Assembly: GCA_029339505.1 (NCBI GenBank)
Contig: JAQISU010000094.1
Location: 3,573,501 to 3,637,500 of the forward strand
Reading direction: 5' to 3'
From: Unio delphinus
Taxonomy: Eukaryota > Mollusca > Bivalvia > Unionida > Unionidae
Length of the DNA stretch: 64,000 nucleotides
Part shown: piece by piece, positions 1-12,297 of the stretch
Numbering within the stretch: position 1 is the stretch's first letter
Layout of the letters: each line of letters starts with the position of its first letter
The notes under the pieces: generated by a model
What the model was told of the DNA's origin: nothing
The model's input: only the letters and a program-made list of their open reading frames with translations
The model's database searches: none
Translations under genes and position numbers: made by a program

Positions 1-886
1 ACAATTATGCCGGCTGTGATAGGGCCACGTCACGTTTATTAGCAATGATCAAGCGAGATATATACATCATCGAATGGTAATTGTTACATGTATTCGTTTT
101 TAAATCAGTAAATAAGGATGGTGTATCATATATTTTTGTCAGTGTCGCTACGTTTATATATGAGTTCTTTTCTGTTACATGATAAAAGTTCTCGGCGGCC
201 TAATCAACAAGTATGTTACATTCTTGGTCGAGGAACATCGTGTTGAATCACACCCGCAGGAAGAAAAAAAAATCTTTGTTAGTTGTGAAAAGATCAAATT
301 TAGGTTGCGTTGCGCACAATATGAAACTCAAATTTGATGATGCAAGAATATTGATTAGAACCACGACCCTTTAAACGAGTTCCCAGCGAATACTGAAACG
401 TGCAAAATAGTGAGAAATGTGCTTTTGACGATATTAAATCAATGGCAAAACACACCCGACTTTCATGAGATAATACAAATGATCGTACTAAGTCGAATAA
501 CAATCGTCATAGCTGAGATATACAGGTACTCTTAGATTCGATATCGTTAGATACAAACGTGCAAGGTTGACCTTATTCGAGTTGTTGGAATATTCATTGA
601 TGATACATTAGAGCTCATTTGAGCCATGACCGACTTGAGAGATTTCCTGCCCTAGCGAATGTTTTGATCTCGGAAAGAAGTACCCCATTAATTTGCAAAA
701 GCCTGGTCAAAACATTTATATTACCACAATATACAAATATTGCAAGCAGATCTAACAATTAATCTATTCTTTTTACTTAGTCTGGTATTTTGACCTGAGA
801 ATTCAGATAATGCGATGAGCACATCAAGAGATAACACGATAGAGACTGGAAAATACAACCAATTGCATGATGTTTTGTGTATATAG
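1..886. other. No feature seen
   Basis: AT-rich sequence with only short, stop-rich reading frames on both strands. I see no exon with usable splice sites and no recognisable repeat. It may be intron of the SLC13 gene, whose remaining exons must lie further left. Confidence 0.6.
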
Positions 887-2091
887 AAAGTTCAGTGGCA
901 TTTGGACGCAACCGTTACAAAGGCGTATATCTTGAAAAATGTCATCTCTGTGGAAGAACATGATATTATGAATATTGTAAAGCATATTTTCTCGCGTTAC
1001 GCGTTCGCTCTGTGTCCGAGTCGCGTAATGTGCTTGGACGACCTTGATGGTATATCGTCAATACTCCAGTCGCAACAGATTGAACGAGAAGACCTTGTAA
1101 CGGGCTATATGCAATCGTTTGTACCGCAACTCAAACTCACGTGTGAAATCGTGGAGGATGAGAAGAAAGTAGCAAAAACAACAGAAGTAACAGAGAAGTA
1201 TTAACGGACAATTGACCGAGGGAAAAGATTTGCAGGAATCCAAGAATAATCAGGATAGATCGGACAGAGCTTTGATATAGTCACAAAAGGCACCCGTACA
1301 TCAAGTGATGGAAGGGCAAGTAAGATCAGTCAACAACGACTTCTCGCGTACAAATTGTAGATGAAAAATACCGGTTGAATCCATTAAGAAAAAACTCAGC
1401 ACGTGATCTTTAATAATCCTGTTCAGACTTCTCTTTACAAAACCCCAACCCCAGACTGGAAGGAATAAATGTTGAAACATAGAAGACATATTTTGCATAA
1501 CTTATCCAAAGGATACTCAATATGGTTACACAGTATTACCTTTATATCGGTTTACCGCGGAATTTATTCGGCTGAGTCTGTCAAGTATCTTTATCTGGGA
1601 TGAATGCCACTCATGTGCAAAACTAAAATCGTCATTTTGGATTCAACAATAAAAACTGGTACTCGTTTGGCTTGAGTTTTGCTGATTGCAGTCGGTGGCT
1701 TTGTCCGGGGCGTTATATTTCCTCAACGACCGCTGTTTTATTCCACACTACCGTTACAAGGGACGATCCAATACGCGGACATCTTGCTAATAAAGCAATG
1801 CATGCCCTTGCGGGAAGCCCAACATCATAAGCACTTGATGATTTTATATTCCCATTACGAATAAATAACCCGGCCGAAATCACCGAAAAGGAGGAAATCA
1901 GAGACTTTGGAGTAATGGTTGCCTTTATAAAGGCTTATGTCTACAGTATTTATGCTGTAAGGAAACTAAACGTAGATGCAAAGATCGCCCAGATGTTATC
2001 AGCAAATACAAGAAAAACGTTCATGTGGTGTATTCGTGTGAATAATAACCAGCGACAAAGAAGAAAAAAATTCATATAGCAGATATTCGAC
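887..2091 (+). other. Possible decayed coding relic, unrecognised
   Basis: Several plus-strand open stretches follow each other in different frames. One runs 887-1204 (about 105 codons, acidic and helical in character, with a CLDDLDGISSILQ segment). One lies around 1679-1864 (includes AVGGFVRGVIFPQ). One runs 1831-2091 (charged, containing FPLRINNPAEITEKEEIRDF). The composition looks more protein-like than the surrounding AT-rich sequence, and the frame changes would fit an old broken insertion. I do not recognise any family, there are no clear splice sites, and chance open frames remain possible. The region would sit inside the SLC13 gene on the opposite strand. Confidence 0.2.
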
Positions 2092-2122
2092 TTGTTTTCG
2101 CTGTAGTAGTTGTGATACATAC

Positions 2123-2237
2123 TCGTTACACTTCTCGTGGAGATCAACGTGTGCGTCATCATTTTGAGTAGCTTTACAGTCGACAGGTAAGTCTTTAAGG
2201 GCAATGTCTTTCACGTCCAATGCCGGATTGTCTACAC
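2123..2237 (-). CDS. SLC13: SLC13-family transporter, probable exon 5 (cytoplasmic loop)
   Basis: Minus-strand open segment that begins right after a good acceptor (ctcctttcag, 2238-2247) and can end at a GTATGT donor (2117-2122). It codes for a hydrophilic segment starting VDNPALDVKDIALKDLPVD and ending near HEKCNE. This suits the variable cytoplasmic loop that follows transmembrane segment 4 in SLC13 proteins and precedes the GGTATLTGT-type motif. The phase fits: exon 4 ends one base into a codon and this exon supplies the other two bases. The loop is poorly conserved, so homology alone does not prove the exon. The next conserved exon was not found and must lie left of the window. Confidence 0.5.
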
Positions 2238-2388
2238 CTGAAAGGAGTATAAAAATCCAAAAATTGTTTTTATGAATCTATTCAAACACAATTCACATTT
2301 CATATGCAAAGTCACGTAATGTATATTTTCAGTGAAACCTGTATATGTTTATGGTATTTCAGCCATATTTTTGTTATTGTTTCTTTGA

Positions 2389-2694
2389 TTAGGGTTTTTA
2401 ACGTAGCTTTAACATTTTTTCAGTAATATCGCTACGATGTCTGCCTGAGGCAATTTATAATGATGTCTAGCACTTGGGCATCGTTGCCGCAGACATGTAG
2501 CATGATGTCCCACCCAGTCACTTTATCCTGACACCAAGCCGACAAGTCCTAACATTAACCTCTTAATGCTGAGCGCCGAGTGAGGCAGCTGTTAGCACCA
2601 TTTTTTAAAGTCTTTGGTATGACTCGGCAGGGGATCGAATCCACGACCTCCCGCTTCCGCGGCGGACGCTCTAACCACTAGGCCACCGGGACGA
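2389..2694 (-). mobile_element. tRNA-derived SINE, copy 1
   Basis: Read on the minus strand, the 5' end carries RNA polymerase III promoter boxes: an A-box-like TGGCCTAGTGG and a B-box-like GGATTCGATCC about 40 bases apart. This is the usual tRNA-derived head of a SINE. A long conserved body and a tail ending in a TACGTTAAAAA-type sequence follow. Closely related copies occur in each of the three 8.1-kb units, and a tail fragment lies near 63.3 kb. This copy keeps an intact B box, while the array copies have GGATTTTATCC. It lies in the intron between SLC13 exons 5 and 4, in the same orientation as the gene. Confidence 0.85.
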
Positions 2695-4340
<1,646 letters not shown>

Positions 4341-4483
4341 CGTCAACTTCCTTGATGTCTACCTCCGTCTTTTTAATCTGCACGAGAATAGCGTTAGCGA
4401 TTGGAATCATCATGGCGGTGGTGGCGGTGTTACTGATCCACATGGACAGGAACCACGTAGGTACCATCAGTCCCAACATCAAC
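4341..4483 (-). CDS. SLC13: SLC13-family transporter, exon 4
   Basis: Codes for LMLGLMVPTWFLSMWISNT followed by ATTAMMIPIANAILVQ. This is the hallmark of the SLC13/DASS family: the first SNT sodium/substrate-binding motif in a re-entrant hairpin, followed by a transmembrane helix. The family moves di- and tricarboxylates or sulfate across membranes with sodium. The acceptor (tcattcag) ends at 4484. The exon completes the TGG codon split with exon 3, and the best phase-compatible donor is GTAGGAAC at 4333-4340, giving 143 bases and phase 1. The frame stays open further downstream to 4243, so the 3' boundary is less certain than the 5' one. The intron side of its acceptor consists of a minisatellite. 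Confidence 0.9.
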
Positions 4484-4485
4484 CT

Positions 4486-4656
4486 GAATGATAAATATCC
4501 AAATGATCCATATCAAAATGATACATATCAAAATGATACATATCGAAATACATATCAAAATGATACATATCGAAATACATATCAAAATGATACATATCCA
4601 AATGATACATATCGAAATGATACATATCAAAATACATATCAAAATGATACATGGCA
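4486..4656. repeat. 15/12-bp minisatellite at a splice acceptor
   Basis: About twelve units of 15 bases (AAAATGATACATATC and variants) interspersed with 12-base units (GAAATACATATC). On the minus strand the array runs into the SLC13 exon 4 acceptor, so the 3' end of this intron, including any pyrimidine tract, is made of repeat units. The terminal tcattcag looks like a variant of the recurring tatcattttg unit. Confidence 0.92.
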
Positions 4657-6378
4657 AAGTATTATGGACATGGCTAAATAAAAGGCTATCGAAAAAAAGT
4701 GTTCGTATCTTATATTGCTCTCACTGTTGACCTTTAAACTCAAGACCAGCTAGGATATAACATTATTAAATCTGTCAAAGAACAAATTTCTCTAACGTTT
4801 CAGAGAGGTTAAATTCATCCTGCAACTGTTAGAGCAGTGATGTTCTACATGCAGCTGATTTTAAAGGCCTGACAGAGCTCGAGCAATTTTTTGTGAATTT
4901 ATGTAAATGAGCTAACGCCCTACTTTCATTGTATGTCTTCTTAACCAGGTAAACAATTGTGAAGTATTTTTATAGTCGTTGCTTTTAAACTTTTGACTGC
5001 ATCCATCGGATTCAAAAAAACGTTTACAGTGGCCTATGGTGTCAAACAGGTTGGACAGCACTGTGTTAGGGCATCTTAAATAAACATATATTATCTTATG
5101 GGTGACCTTGAACATTGCCTTGTGAAGAACACGTGAAAAAGATATGTTAGCAGTCTTCTTCGTATGCAATACAAAACCAGCCGTGTAATGATACAGCACT
5201 TATGCTTTCTTAAACTATGGGGATCTATTCCAAGAGCATCGTAATATGTGCCAGATTTCACAGCAATCCATAAAGTTAAAGAAAATTAAAAGCAAGTTGT
5301 CTTCACAACATTCTGTCTTAAACTGAAGTCAGCTGCATGATGTAAATGGCAAAATGTCTAACAAAAGGTGTGACAGCAAATTTAAGTTTTGGCACTATGT
5401 GTATGATGTTAAATGATGCCAAAACAAATACAAATCTTCATAGAGATCCCCTTAAAACTGAAACTAGTTGTGTGGACAAGCTGTTACGTACTACACAAGG
5501 CTCTATGTCAACAAGGTAAATAACTCTAACAAGCAGCGCAAGAACTCAATGACTTGTCTATAATGTTTCTTCAGAAGATGATCAAAACACATCAAAAGTT
5601 TCATGGGGATTCAATAATATTCGTGAGATTAGTTGCGATCATAAAATTATGTTATATCTTAGATTCAGCTGCAAAAAAGAAAAGGTAAATAACTCTTATG
5701 AACATTCTGTGAACAAGGTGAACACAGTGAACCCAGTTTCATAACAATCCATCAAAAATAGCAGTACTAGTTTCACTTACGAGATTGTATGATACAGCAT
5801 GTAAACTGCAAAATAAAAAGGCAATAAATCAAACAAATAATGCAGGAGTAAAGAGACTGATTTATCTACATGTACATCAGCACGTGATGATCATAATATT
5901 TGATCCAGTTTCAATTTCTAAGAATCAGTGAGACTACTTCCGATCACCAAATTGTGTTCACGCACAAAGACAAAATGACAATAACTGTAACAAAACTTGC
6001 AGGAGAAATGTGGTTTTTCGCATGAGCATCTTTAAATTATACGATAAGATTTGCCACGTTTCATAGCCGTTGGAGTTATTGCCCTTTCTGTCAATTTGTG
6101 AAAACCTGCGGAACGAGTTTCGCCAACAAGATTGTGTGCCCAACAGACTGAAATACTGATATACTATACAGCTTAGACTTTAAAGAGGCTGCGGTATAAC
6201 TAAACCAACCAACAAAACAATTTCAAAATTTCGTTTTAAACCAATTACCAAATCAATTTTTGAATCAATTTTTATGATCGGTATTGAAAGTCCTGACTGC
6301 AACAAGGATAATATTAAAGACACATTTTGAATCATGAAAGCCGGATTAAAGATACCAGACTGTAGATAAATTACTTAC
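4657..6378. repeat. Intron with a degenerate internal repeat
   Basis: From about 5220 to 6150, phrases such as GTTTCAT (5598, 5737, 6058), AATCCAT (5266, 5746) and AAATAACTCT (5518, 5688) recur at roughly 150-200-base spacing. This suggests an old dispersed element or diverged tandem repeat of unknown family. The rest, 4657-5220 and 6180-6378, shows no feature. Confidence 0.35.
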
Positions 6379-6494
6379 CATCTAGGTTCAGATCCAACAT
6401 ACATCAGGATTTTTAAGGCGATGCGTTTATGGATGTTCCAATGTTCTATAGCTGCAGCCATAATAAGACCCCCGATAAACAACGTAGATGCATC
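6379..6494 (-). CDS. SLC13: SLC13-family transporter, exon 3
   Basis: 116 bases coding for DASTLFIGGLIMAAAIEHWN followed by IHKRIALKILMYVGSEP. This matches the conserved SLC13 stretch of a glycine-rich transmembrane segment, then an E(H/R)WNLHKRIAL loop. The acceptor ttttcactgtcag ends at 6495 and the donor is GTAAGTAAT at 6370-6378. It starts in phase 0 and leaves TG of a split codon that exon 4 completes with G. Order and spacing match the family from exon 2 to exon 4. Confidence 0.93.
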
Positions 6495-7779
6495 CTGACA
6501 GTGAAAAAGCACTTTGCCATCAAAATATATCTTCTTCGAACCAAAATAAAAACGACAAACAATATTTATTGCACATAAATTAAATCCTGTACATTTATTT
6601 GAAAATCTATAATGCATTTAGTTGCATTTCAATTATGAATACGGCGTTTTCTTCAACTCACTAACTAATAAGCCATGCAAATAAATAAATAATATTACAG
6701 CTCAATTGACGTATTATAAGTACTATATAAGAATATTATGATATATCTTAAATATATTTAGGTAAATAAAACTTGCAAGTGAATACGGAAGAAATCGATT
6801 TGGAGATGATACGGTAATACATTACAAAAGCTGCCATTGTTTTTTAATTTTCATACGTTTTACTCTAAATACGTAGTTTCTTGTTCATATGTAATATTGT
6901 GTTCATAGGGTTACGTGTTTATACTCTAATAAGCAGTATTACAGAAATATTGAAAACATAAATCTTTGTAAAAGTTAAGAAAAAATGTATTTCCTCAGAA
7001 AAAGATTGTAAAAAGGAAAGTGGGAAAACACTGACAATTTTAAGAACTAAATCCAAATATAATCCAAGAATAATCCACGAATTAAATAACAAAAGTCCAA
7101 GTAATAGAATGTTCTAATATATTGAAGTTCGAGTCATGTTCGAAAAATCCAAGATGAAAGACGATGACGTATGCTAAAGTTAATTTCGTGCTTATCTACA
7201 GTTCCTTGTACAAAAAGAATATTTAACACTCTGGTGTTGGAAATCCGAATAAAAGTTTGATAAACTGTCTTTGACCAAGAATGTATGAGACCATTACATA
7301 TTTCCAAATATACGAATTAGTCCGTTACAATCCAACTGAACTGAAGGACCGTTAACATGGATTTAAAACTAAAATGTTGTGTACTTATTAATTCACTAGT
7401 CTCATCTAATCCTTGACAATAACCAATCATTTTAAAATTTAAAAAAAACCTGTGGACGTGGTGGTCACTAACCTTGAATCAAGATCAAGATCTAGGTACA
7501 GGTAAAGATTACTTGTTTACCAAAGAATAATTCGGTCAATCGATGTTCTGAAAAAAACATCTAGTGAATAAATTTGCATTACAGTAACATGTAATGAAAA
7601 ATAAAATATGATTTAAAACTGACAAACAAACAACTAAATTAAAATATACATATCAAATTATATATACGTAACAATCGAAATTTGCATGTATGGTTCGAAT
7701 CAATGAATATAAATACCTGTATGTAAATATATTTTGCACATAGATCTGGTTTTAGCTCTAAAAGTGGAAATAAAATTAC
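6495..7779. other. SLC13 intron, nothing else seen
   Basis: Very AT-rich intronic sequence between exons 3 and 2. I found no repeat, coding segment or regulatory motif that I could defend. Confidence 0.5.
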
Positions 7780-7929
7780 ATTTATGTATTTTGCCGACAC
7801 ATCCTTCGCTGTCATGAGCCCCAAAACCGGAAACAGGATGATTGGAAGCAATGACGTCACTGCAATCGGAAGTACTTCCGTCAGCCAATAGACAGCCATA
7901 ATCAACACTACGTACGCACATAGCGCCTC
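7780..7929 (-). CDS. SLC13: SLC13-family transporter, exon 2
   Basis: 150 bases, phase 0 at both ends, coding for EALCAYVVLIMAVYWLTEVL then PIAVTSLLPIILFPVLGLM. This is the conserved second transmembrane region of SLC13 proteins, with the WxTEV(I/L)P(I/L)AVTSLLP signature. The acceptor is ttgttttcag at 7930-7939 and the donor GTAATTTTA at 7771-7779. It joins in phase with exon 1 upstream (across a 14.4-kb intron) and with exon 3 downstream. Confidence 0.95.
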
Positions 7930-8531
7930 CTGAAAACAAGGTTAATATAAATACTTTATTCAGTACTAAAAGAAACATTAGGCTATGCCCCTCCCTATAG
8001 CCATCTTATATAGTGGTATAAAAGTTATCCCTCCACAAAAAGTCTTCCTTTAACATTTGCATTAAATATACATTCTGGCAAACTGAAATATAAGACCCGA
8101 ATAGAGCGAATGTTTTTAAATATTTAGAACATAATGATCCTAACCGGTTTATTTTGGGGTGGGTGAATACATTTACACATGCAATAATGAAATCAACGAG
8201 TAAAATTCTTTCCGAACCAAACTAGATTGCAATGTGTTATAAGACGGCCGACCTCCTGTGTTTAAATATTATTCCAGTGGCAGCTGGACTTACAGACAAA
8301 CGTGATAATTGTTGATGGAAAAGTAACAGCTTCCACGTCTTGATGCATATTTAAATATAAGTAAACACTTTACAATGTAACAGAAAGATATAGATTTTAC
8401 AAATGTTGATAAGTGAATGGTCACTGGCGGACAGACATGTGCTCCGCTTTAAATTATGAAAAACAGACAATGATGACAAACTGACAAACATGTGATCACT
8501 GATGGATCATAAGGGAGCGGGAAAAAAAGAC
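7930..8531. other. SLC13 intron 1, nothing else seen
   Basis: AT-rich start of the long first intron as read on the plus strand. No gene or repeat identified. Confidence 0.5.
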
Positions 8532-8591
8532 AGTCAAATGCATTACCGATTATCAAACTATTCTGATAAATCTATCATACTTTATGCATAC

Positions 8592-8661
<70 letters not shown>

Positions 8662-8773
8662 GACTACATATGCTGAATATCTTTGATATTCTCAAAGCGA
8701 AACTGAATTTAGCATTTGCATATCTGAAATATAAAAGGTGAATCTCTTTTCGTTACAGTTCGTAAGGATTAAG
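8532..8773 (+). repeat. Dispersed repeat with internal (TC)n, copy 1
   Basis: Starts near AGACAGTCAAATGCATTACC, contains a (TC)32 tract at 8595-8658, and ends near GTTCGTAAGGATTAAGA. The same flanks on both sides of a (TC)n tract occur at 20855-21128 in the same orientation. This shows a dispersed element and not just a shared microsatellite. No coding capacity, promoter boxes or terminal inverted repeats are obvious, so the class is unknown. The two copies bracket the Polinton inside the same intron. Confidence 0.8.
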
Positions 8774-9091
8774 ACATATACACACATTACATAAACAAAG
8801 AAAGGTTTTACTTAGTCAGGGTAATTATATATCTTCTAAAACTGTATTAAATTAATTTCCAGTATTTGACATGGAGAATGTAAAACGTAACCCAGAGTAT
8901 TAAAATTTCAATAAGCTTTTTTTACTTGATCTCTTACCTCCATGGTTTCTTGATAGCCATGCTTTTTTAAACCTCTTTCAAATGTTTCATTATTTTTACG
9001 TTTTTATGTTATGTTTCATTTTATTGGTTTTGAGCGTCAAAAAAATATGAAAAAAGCAAATATAAATTCAGCATCTGTTATTTAGCGTTCA
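8774..9091. other. SLC13 intron 1, nothing seen
   Basis: AT-rich sequence without recognisable features. Confidence 0.5.
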
Positions 9092-9294
9092 TTACATATG
9101 ATTATAATGACCGACACTTATTACATATGATTATAATGACCGACACTTATTACATATGATTATAATGACCGACACTTATTACATATGATTATAATGACCG
9201 ACACTTATTACATATGATTATAATGACCGACACTTATTACATATGATTATAATGACCGACACTTATTACATATGATTATAATGACCGACACTTA
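9092..9294. repeat. 29-bp minisatellite, seven perfect copies
   Basis: Seven head-to-tail copies of a 29-base unit starting TTACATATGATTATAATGAC, apparently without a single mismatch. There are no spacers between units. Perfect identity implies recent expansion or homogenisation. Confidence 0.98.
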
Positions 9295-11964
9295 TAAGGA
9301 AAGTTAGCGTTCCCACTTCTAGTGCAAAGGCGTGAAAGTGAACGTGACTGCACGAGCATTCGAGAACACGAAATCAATTATTAGGTGAGTCATACATAGA
9401 ATTGGAACTTTATGACTATCTACCCATATTCTGAATTTGTAAGACTATCACATTCGGAGATAAACGTCATTAAGGTTTATATACCAGTTTTGGTCATTAC
9501 ACCATGTATTTTGGCCACAGGATTTCAAACAAGCACAGCAGGAACCATATGTATATGTTGCAATTTATTCTGACAGAAGTACCTAGGTTACATTACTGAT
9601 ATTATAAATAAGTGAAATTATTTTAGCCGATGCAATTAAACAATTGATCCATTGTTTATATTTCAAAAAATCACTAAAATGTCCAAGTCCAAAATATTTC
9701 AGTTCAATTATTTAACAAACCGTATAAATACATCGGAAACACACTTTTTTCTTTACACCTTATTAGTCATGTTATCTAAGAATAGTGGTCATGAATGTAA
9801 CGTTGAAGCAAAGCCAACTTTACATCTACATAGTTAGTGGTCAGTTCAAAACTGAATGTAAAGGATTTGAACTTCGTACAGTTTTTGTATAGTTTCGAAG
9901 CTAAAACAAACTTAAAATGTCAAGTGACAGTTCCATAAATATGTTTACCTCTTTGCGATCACAATAACGTAATTTCGGTACTTCTATTAGTTAAATAAAT
10001 TAATACTTACGCGATGAATTACAATTGAAGTGATATGATATTTAACAAATTTAACATTGATCATTCTTTTGATAATTATGGTTTTCATAGTTTAACAGGT
10101 TTCGAAACTGGAAAAGCATCGTATGAGTTGGACAGTGATAATTTGGACACATCCTTAAATTCATCAGAAATGGAAACTAACCCTTCTACAATGCATCCAA
10201 ACATGCAGCGAAGAAAACAATATCAGCAGTTAGTTTGTATGTAAAATTTTTCACAATGTAGCTAGGTGCTTGTCAAATCTACATTTCAAAAGTTCAAACC
10301 GATCTCGAGGCTGTAAGCATGTCAATAGTAAGTTTGCGTACGCTGCTTTAAAGGATAATTCCCAAAATAAAGGAAACGATCAACCAGGAAATACAGGAGT
10401 ATATTAAATTGGAAATCGGTGGTAGAATGTGGGGCATTTTCATTGGAAGAGGGGGGTACAGGAGTACCAAAAAAAGGAAACTATTTATTTCAGTAAATGC
10501 TGCTTGTGAGTTAATCGTGAACACCCTGATATAAAATGTTTTAAAAATCCTTGACAACAAGAAGCCATAAAAGTCTTCTGATTGGTTTAACTCCATGAGT
10601 TTGCAATGGTCAGAAACAAATTAGGGTTCAAGTGTTTTGTTCATTCATTTAAACACTTTGCTGCATCACGGATAAAGAATTTTAATATGAGGTCGAAACC
10701 AGATGCAAATGTTACCTTATCGTGTGATTGGTGTAAAGCAATTTCAATTTTAGAAAGAAGAATGCTGTAGAATTATAACAAGTAAATATTGGTAACTTAG
10801 AACTAGATTCTCATCCGTGGATTCCATAATGTCACATCAAGAAACTCCATGTTTACTCTTTATTCCTAAATGTTTTTGTTATAATCAATTTAACTACATT
10901 CACTGCCTCTTCAATGTAGACCAAATCCATTTTCAGGATCTATTCTCCTGAAAACGTTTCAATCGACTACCCTCACACAAAGCTGATGCTGAGAACGTGT
11001 ACAGAGTGCAAATGTGCCTAACAACTCACGAAGACCTGGCCAACAATTTTTAACAACTGTATGAGTCTGGCTTTAGTTCAATGTTTCACCAATTTCCATG
11101 CACGTGAAGTCAATATTCTTTGTCAACTGATAGAGGTTATTACCGCAAATAAATTTCGTGGAAGCAATCTAACGACCACACGTTCGCCAGACTCTTTTTG
11201 TCACTTTCACTTTTTTTTTCTTTTTCTTGCCTCACATTTGTATGACTTATCATTATAACTTCTTAAGCTTGAAACAGTGTTTTGCACCACGTACCACAAA
11301 ACGTGACAAAACACCGAGAAGACATAATAATTCATAACTCATATGTTAAGACACTAGGATGGAGCCATATTTTAAGCCATACTATCATATAAAGTTTGGT
11401 CAATACTGTATCATATCAATCCTGCTCCTTGTAACTGTTTAGTTTTTCAGTTTGAAAAATATCTTCAAAATACCAATTAAATTTCTAATCACCATCCTTT
11501 AACAAAGATATAAATGAGGACTTACTAATAATAACACATAACCTAGTTTTGTATTATTATTTGTAATAGTTATTGTGGTAGTAGTAGTAATAATAATAGT
11601 AGTAGTATAAGTCTATGTACATTAATACACATGCTCTATGAGCACTTCTTGTACAACTTCGTGCGAAACTTGATAATTCAGATGTTTATAGAACAAAACG
11701 ATCTCATCATTCTTCCACCCATCCACCATCCATCCGATAGTTACTTCGTACACTGAAATTTGCTTACATTTCAATATGCTCTACATACGGGTGGATTTTA
11801 TTTCAAACTTTAAAACCATGAGATAACTACGTCGCCTAAATCTTCTAATGATAGGTAAGAAAACTGGTACAACGATACGTACGAGTTCTACAGACAGGAT
11901 CTTTGTACTCATGTTTACAACATTATTGGAGCAAAAATATAAAAATAAATTAAGGACCATCGAA
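9295..11964. other. SLC13 intron 1, nothing supported
   Basis: AT-rich sequence. Short open frames (for example 10035-10244 plus) lack splice signals and any recognisable domain. A few short (GTA)n/(TAA)n runs occur near 11575-11610. Confidence 0.5.
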
Positions 11965-11991
11965 CTAATATTACTACTAATAATATTAATT

Positions 11992-12024
<33 letters not shown>

Positions 12025-12025
12025 A

Positions 12026-12076
<51 letters not shown>

Positions 12077-12107
12077 TTAATAATATTAATTATAATAACG
12101 CTATATT
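11965..12107. repeat. (TAA)n/(TTA)n tract with inverted arms
   Basis: A (TAA)n run turns into a long (TTA)n run. Both arms are flanked by TTATTAATTATAA-type sequence, so the block is partly self-complementary. It ends only nine bases before the Polinton target duplication. Confidence 0.9.
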
Positions 12108-12115
12108 CCTTGAAA

Positions 12116-12121
12116 TCCTTA
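12116..12121. repeat. Target-site duplication, left copy (TCCTTA)
   Basis: TCCTTA here is repeated exactly at 19849-19854 at the other end of the element. Six-base duplications are the known hallmark of Polinton integration. One-base ambiguity in the exact terminus remains because the right end may share its terminal A/T with the duplication. Confidence 0.75.
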
Positions 12122-12274
12122 AGCAATTGAGAGGGCGAATCGGACAACTTTATAGAAGCGTCTATTTGGCAAACCAAGGCTTCCTCCAAAATCGAAAAAA
12201 AAAGTTTCCTTTGGAGACGCAAAGTCGTTGTCGCGCTCCCTCTGCTGCTATGGGGGTAACAATCTTTTTACGAT
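12122..12274 (+). repeat. Polinton left terminal inverted repeat
   Basis: From about 12144 to 12274 the sequence is the reverse complement of 19698-19827 with about five differences plus a one-base change in an A run. The outer 22 bases match less well (14 of 22) but both ends begin AGCA. Includes GGAGACGCAAAGT and CTGCTGCTATGGGGGTAA. Confidence 0.95.
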
Positions 12275-12297
12275 GAAAGTCTTAAGACGAAAATCCT

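Noticed and set aside
2620..2694. tRNA gene on the minus strand
   Set aside because: A and B boxes are present but no cloverleaf closes, and the sequence continues into a repeated SINE body.
9092..9294. CRISPR-like array of 29-bp repeats
   Set aside because: The units are directly adjacent with no spacers, and the window is eukaryotic. It is a minisatellite.
11848..12276. 142-codon plus-strand frame rich in Leu/Ile
   Set aside because: It is made by the (TTA)n tract and runs into the Polinton inverted repeat.
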